This document shows positions 60,401 through 64,000 of a DNA stretch of 64,000 bases, in pieces; the first letter of the stretch is position 1, and each line of letters opens with the position of its first letter. Origin of the DNA: Eucalyptus grandis (lineage: Eukaryota; Streptophyta; Magnoliopsida; Myrtales; Myrtaceae). Below the pieces are notes generated by a model that was not told the DNA's origin, ran no database searches, and saw nothing but the letters and a program-made list of their open reading frames with translations. Where the stretch lies: assembly GCF_016545825.1 (NCBI RefSeq), contig NC_052619.1, positions 74,286,115 to 74,350,114 on the forward strand, in the 5' to 3' direction. The position numbers and the translations under genes were made by a program.

Positions 60401-63400
60401 GGCACAGGACTCATTGCCTGGATATGAGGAAGCTACGCCAATGGTGTTTTGTGGCTTGTTTCCTGTTGAAGCAGACCAGTACTGACCTTGATTATTGTTT
60501 ACACTTTGAGTTTGAAGAGATCATTCTACCTCAAATTATTTATGTTATCCAGTTTTTTTCTCAATATGTTCTAAGGTTTCCTGAGTTACGTGATGCCTTG
60601 GAGAAACTGCAACTTAATGATGCTGCATTGAAGGTTTGTTACTTGAATGATGAATCATGTTCGAATTTTCTTATCCTAGGCTTGAGAGTGTGGTGGCTTT
60701 CTATGACTTTAGTGTTGGTGATATTGGGCCACCATGGGCCTTATGCAATCATAGCTGTTTTGAAGGCTTCTGGTTGGCAATGTCTACATGCATATTTACC
60801 AATTTTTTTTCAATGGTATATTCAATTGCAAATTGGCATTGAATGCCTCTGTTAAAGGCTAGTAGCTTTAATGTTGCTTCGCAGGTTGTCTGCAAGAGGG
60901 CCTGTGACTGTGTTCAATGAATCTGGCCCATTTTCATAATTCTTAGTTACGTACTTGAGTTCGATTTCTATCTGAATATTATCTGTTTTTTTACTGTTAG
61001 ATAGAAGTATCACCAAAACTAAAGTTGTAAAATAGGGGGTAGAATGAGGATATTTCTTCATGTGAAGAAATGGCATATGGATATTACCTTCTCTGAAAAG
61101 TTGGACATATTTTACCTCTGTATCTCAAAATGTGAATTTAGCAATGATGGATATAATGGGAGAGAAAAAAAAGAATAGAGGAGCAGTCGGGGCAGCAGTC
61201 AAGCTGAAATAATGGGAGAGGGTTAGGGGATGGCAGAACCATGACTTGATGACTAGATACAAATATGAAGAATGCAAATCTAGGATTTAAGCATTTGAAA
61301 TTAGGGGTAAACTTGGTTCAATTTGGAAAAGGAACCAGGTGTGGTCAAGCCAAAACAATTTAGTCTCTCAAGACCAAACTGGTTGTGTAGTAAATCTGAT
61401 GCTATTTTAAATATATTTTGAGTTTGACTTTCCAGTGTGGTTTTGTTGCTTCATCTAGTGGATAATTTTGATCATTCCAGGATTATGGATAATTTGAATC
61501 CATTTTTCCCCAAAGGAAGCTTCTAGAAAATGCAAGTGCTTGCTAATAAATTTGTATTTGTTTTCATAGCTAAAAGTGTCATTTATCCAGAAAAGACAGG
61601 GTGGACTACTTCCTGCAATACGATACACTGTAAATTAATAAGTTTCATGAGCTGGGCATATCAATTGATTTTTGCTGGGAGGAAGTATTGATTTCATCAA
61701 CTCATTTAGAATTTTGGTGGAAAAATTGACTCAGAGGTTGGAGAATTTAATTTAGTCTATTTGACCTGTAATTATTCTTTTCAAGTACAGAAAGAATTAG
61801 TAATACTCCATTAGTTGTTTCTTTGCTGAGGAACTGTTTGTACATCATCCAGTATGGACGTAGTACCTATTCATACTAACCACTTGGTTTGTTGCTATTC
61901 TGACATTTAAATTTCTTTTGCTTAGTTTGAACCTGAGACATCAAGTGCCATGGGCTTTGGCTTTAGATGTGGTTTCCTAGGTCTCCTCCATATGGAAATT
62001 GTCCAGGTTTATTCTCATTGAAACTGCTCTTTCTCGTTTTCTTTTAGGTCGGATTTTGTTAACAGAATTGTAAGAGAAACTCTGAAAACGGAATCCAGAA
62101 TGTTGATTTCGGTTACATTTTTTTTTTTTTTTTTTTTTATACAGGAAAGACTTGAGAGGGAGTACAACCTGAGCCTAATTACGACTGCTCCTAGTGTCGT
62201 TTATAGGGTGAACTGTGTAAATGGTGATATTGTAAGCCTCCAATCCTAAGCTATTCTCTTCTCAACTTTTTATTTTTATGCTTTCCATGAGTTTATAATT
62301 ATTATTGTTATTTATATTATTGTTGTTATTATTATTACTACTACTATTATTTTTCCTTTTTGTGCTGTGTAAGAGGACGTGCACATTCCAGAATATTAGC
62401 AAAGAGGAATTGCAATTGCGAGAGTTTGTTATATTGAAAAACTTTTCCTGTAGACTTTGCTATGAGCATGGTGATGCCAAAGCATTTCTTATAACATGCA
62501 AGTTTGAGAAGACCTGGGTTTCTTTGACTTTCCTAGTTGGTCAATCTTAAAGTCAGCCTTTCGTTCTTTATTTCTAAGCTGGAGGAAGTTTATAACAGCA
62601 AGTACTTATTAAGAAAAAGCTACAATGGCCAAACCATTTCACGAAACTTCAGCTGAAGTCTGTGCTTTTGATTAAAGCATGATAAGGGACTCCAATGTAT
62701 AGTTGATCATTTAGTGGATTATCAAGGAGTATGTCCTGAGGATCATTCATGTGGAAGAAACTTGATGATCACATGGAATGGTTCAGCAGAAACATTTGAT
62801 TTTGAGTAAAATGACCAATGGTTGGAAAAAGGTCAAAACTTCTCCCAAAATGTGCACTGTTCTTGGTTGTATTTATTTAGGAGAAATTGTTTGGCCTTGA
62901 ATAGGCTCAGAGTTCTGATTTTTAACATGACAACATCGTTGTCCCTGAGCACACGAAACTCTTGGCGGGGATTGCTTTAGGATAAATTAGTTAGAAATTT
63001 GCTCCTAGCACCTTCAATACCTTTGCTCCAGTCAGTTAGCCAATCGTTCATAAGATGTAGGTGTAGCTGTAAATTGTAGTTCAAATTCGTTTCTTGGACG
63101 ATTCCCCAATCTGAATTCTTGGGCTTTTGAGCTTATTTTGTTTTTGTATGGATTAAGCCATACATCAGCTGCAGCAAATGTATGATTTGATATCCAGTTG
63201 TTTTATGAATTTGTCTTAGTCAAGATATATGACTACCATCATGAATGCATTTTTGGTGAATATAAGGTCGAATGCTCAAATCCATCTCTACTTCCTGAAC
63301 CTGGACAAAGGAGGTCGATTGAGGAGCCAGTTGTTAAGGTTAGTCTTCAGTTTTTTGTCTTATTTTGTTTTACCTTTCTGTTCTCTCTTAGTTTTTGTTG

Positions 63401-64000
63401 TTCTGGTTAAACTTGTATCTTGATCGAGTAAAGTGAAGAGTCACTACTGTTATATTTCATCTTTTACTAATTATTGCAGATAGAAATGCTCACACCAAAA
63501 GATTATATTGGTCCAATTATGGAGCTTTCTCAAGACAGAAGAGGGGAGTTTAAAGAAATGAAATTTATTACGGAGAATAGAGCATCCCTCACCTATGAAT
63601 TACCTCTAGCTGAGGTAACTTTGGTTTTAATCTACTTTCTTAGATTGTTACATATAGATTACATAGTGGTCCACATTGTTTCTCTTTTGTTATTCCGTTT
63701 CTTTATATGACAGATGGTAGGCGACTTTTTCGATCAGCTAAAGTCCAGAAGCAAAGGTTATGCTAGCATGGAGTACACTTTTCTTGGGTAAGTTTATGGT
63801 GTCGCTTTGCTTATTCACTGGACAGTCGTTATGTCTAACTTTAGTAGAAAGTTGTTATTAAGTCCAAACCTAAAGCTTAAATTGATAGGTGGAGCGTGAC
63901 TAAGTAAATATTAGGCACATTGAAATCCCATAGACAAGCAATATGGGATACTTTAATACACTCTTTACGTGCAACCCAGATTATGAATGACGGGTGGAAT
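48863..64000 (+). CDS. LEPA: Plastid translation factor LepA/EF4 (GUF1-like GTPase), 3' end outside the window
   Basis: Exons: first exon to 49155 (start uncertain), then 49245-49421, 49536-49622, 50062-50118, 52277-52342, 53342-53404, 55342-55386, 55513-55613, 58335-58431, 59022-59093, 60324-60478, 60576-60633, 61926-62006, 62145-62231, 63267-63338, 63480-63614 and 63714-63787; all join in phase. GTPase motifs: [29 protein letters not shown]. LepA-type blocks follow ([63 protein letters not shown]). The factor back-translocates or remobilises stalled ribosomes; the Ser/Arg-rich N-terminus suggests plastid import. The frame that splices correctly into exon 2 has no ATG before an upstream stop; the ATG at 48863 is one base out of frame. 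The C-terminal domain lies beyond the window. Confidence 0.92.
51340..51615 (+). mobile_element. Short poly(A)-tailed retroposon in LepA intron 4
   Basis: An insertion of about 244 bases (51356-51599) ends in an A-run after CCTTTCTACC. It is flanked by CATAGAATGCCCTGCT (51340-51355) and CATAGGATGCCCTGCT (51600-51615), a 16-base duplication with one mismatch. Poly(A) plus a long target duplication is the mark of target-primed reverse transcription, so this is a 5'-truncated LINE end or a SINE. No coding part remains. Confidence 0.8.
57369..57400. repeat. TC microsatellite in a LepA intron
   Basis: About 16 TC units within the intron between exons 55613 and 58335. It has no evident function. 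Confidence 0.85.
57815..58131 (-). mobile_element. TRIM-like miniature LTR element in a LepA intron
   Basis: Two direct repeats of 109 bases (57815-57923 and 58023-58131) align without gaps; by hand count about 17 positions differ. They flank a 99-base interior. Read on the minus strand, TGGTATCAAAGC (58022-58011) follows the first repeat directly and matches an initiator-methionine tRNA primer-binding site, and a purine tract (GAGAGGGGA) precedes the second repeat. TTTTG flanks both sides (57810-57814 and 58132-58136) as a 5-base target duplication. The interior is non-coding, so it is a terminal-repeat retrotransposon in miniature. Confidence 0.85.
63853..64000 (-). mobile_element. Second TRIM copy, cut by the window end
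   Basis: 63853-63960 (about 108 bases, starting TGTTATTAAGTCC and ending TTTAATACA) resembles the terminal repeats at 57815 and 58023 and has the same orientation. The following CTCTTTACGTGCAA resembles the interior of that element. The rest is outside the window. It lies in the intron after exon 63714-63787 of LepA. Confidence 0.7.

Noticed and set aside
1..64000. tRNA, rRNA, CRISPR or bacterial-type features
   Set aside because: None was recognised while reading both strands; the short repeats seen are microsatellites, duplicated introns or transposon ends, and CRISPR arrays are not expected in plant nuclear DNA. A tRNA scan was not run.

Overview
The window is nuclear DNA of a flowering plant. 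It carries intron-rich genes for plant-only protein families (SnRK2 kinase, plastid ferrochelatase with a light-harvesting-like tail, UGT88-type glycosyltransferase, TOM1-like VHS/GAT protein, GRF-interacting factor, flavonol synthase, plastid LepA/EF4), together with plant-type transposons. The flavonol synthase exons are very G/C-rich at third codon positions while neighbouring genes are not. This would fit a monocot or a magnoliid better than a core eudicot, but it is only a lean.

Layout. 0.6-2.9 kb (+): subclass I-like SnRK2 kinase, nine exons. 3.7-10.1 kb (-): ferrochelatase 2, ten exons, whose small first coding exon (10096-10014) was recovered by joining splice sites. 12.3-13.8 kb (-): UGT88-like gene with a frameshift inside the PSPG box and an apparent loss of the catalytic-dyad Asp region. 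14.3-15.7 kb: foldback-type repeats. 16.0-24.8 kb (-): TOM1-like (TOL) gene whose GAT-domain exons are present twice in tandem. 26.7-29.3 kb (-): GRF-interacting factor (SSXT domain), four exons.

31163-42674 is one 11.5-kb non-autonomous element. It has terminal inverted repeats of 841 and 854 bp and a 9-bp target-site duplication (CGAATGAAG) on both sides, as expected of a Pack-MULE. It carries broken pieces of five genes with their introns: a coiled-coil protein, a CDPK EF-hand tail and a bHLH121-like tail on +, and a group IV (CPK16/18/28-like) CDPK tail and a plastid RH3 DEAD-box helicase on -. No transposase was seen. This is the most notable object in the window.

44.0-46.0 kb (+): complete flavonol synthase, three exons, with a TATA box and an AC-type MYB site upstream. 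46.7-48.05 kb: a foldback element whose core plus right arm is repeated three times. 48.9-64.0 kb (+): plastid LepA/EF4 GTPase, at least 17 exons, cut by the window end. Its introns hold a retroposon with a poly(A) tail, a complete TRIM-like element and the start of a second TRIM copy.

The genes do not form a pathway. FC2 and LepA are plastid proteins, FLS and UGT both relate to flavonoid-type metabolism, and SnRK2 is a stress-signalling kinase. Several otherwise good genes show single-base frame breaks, two of them in homopolymer runs, so assembly error must be weighed against real pseudogenization.
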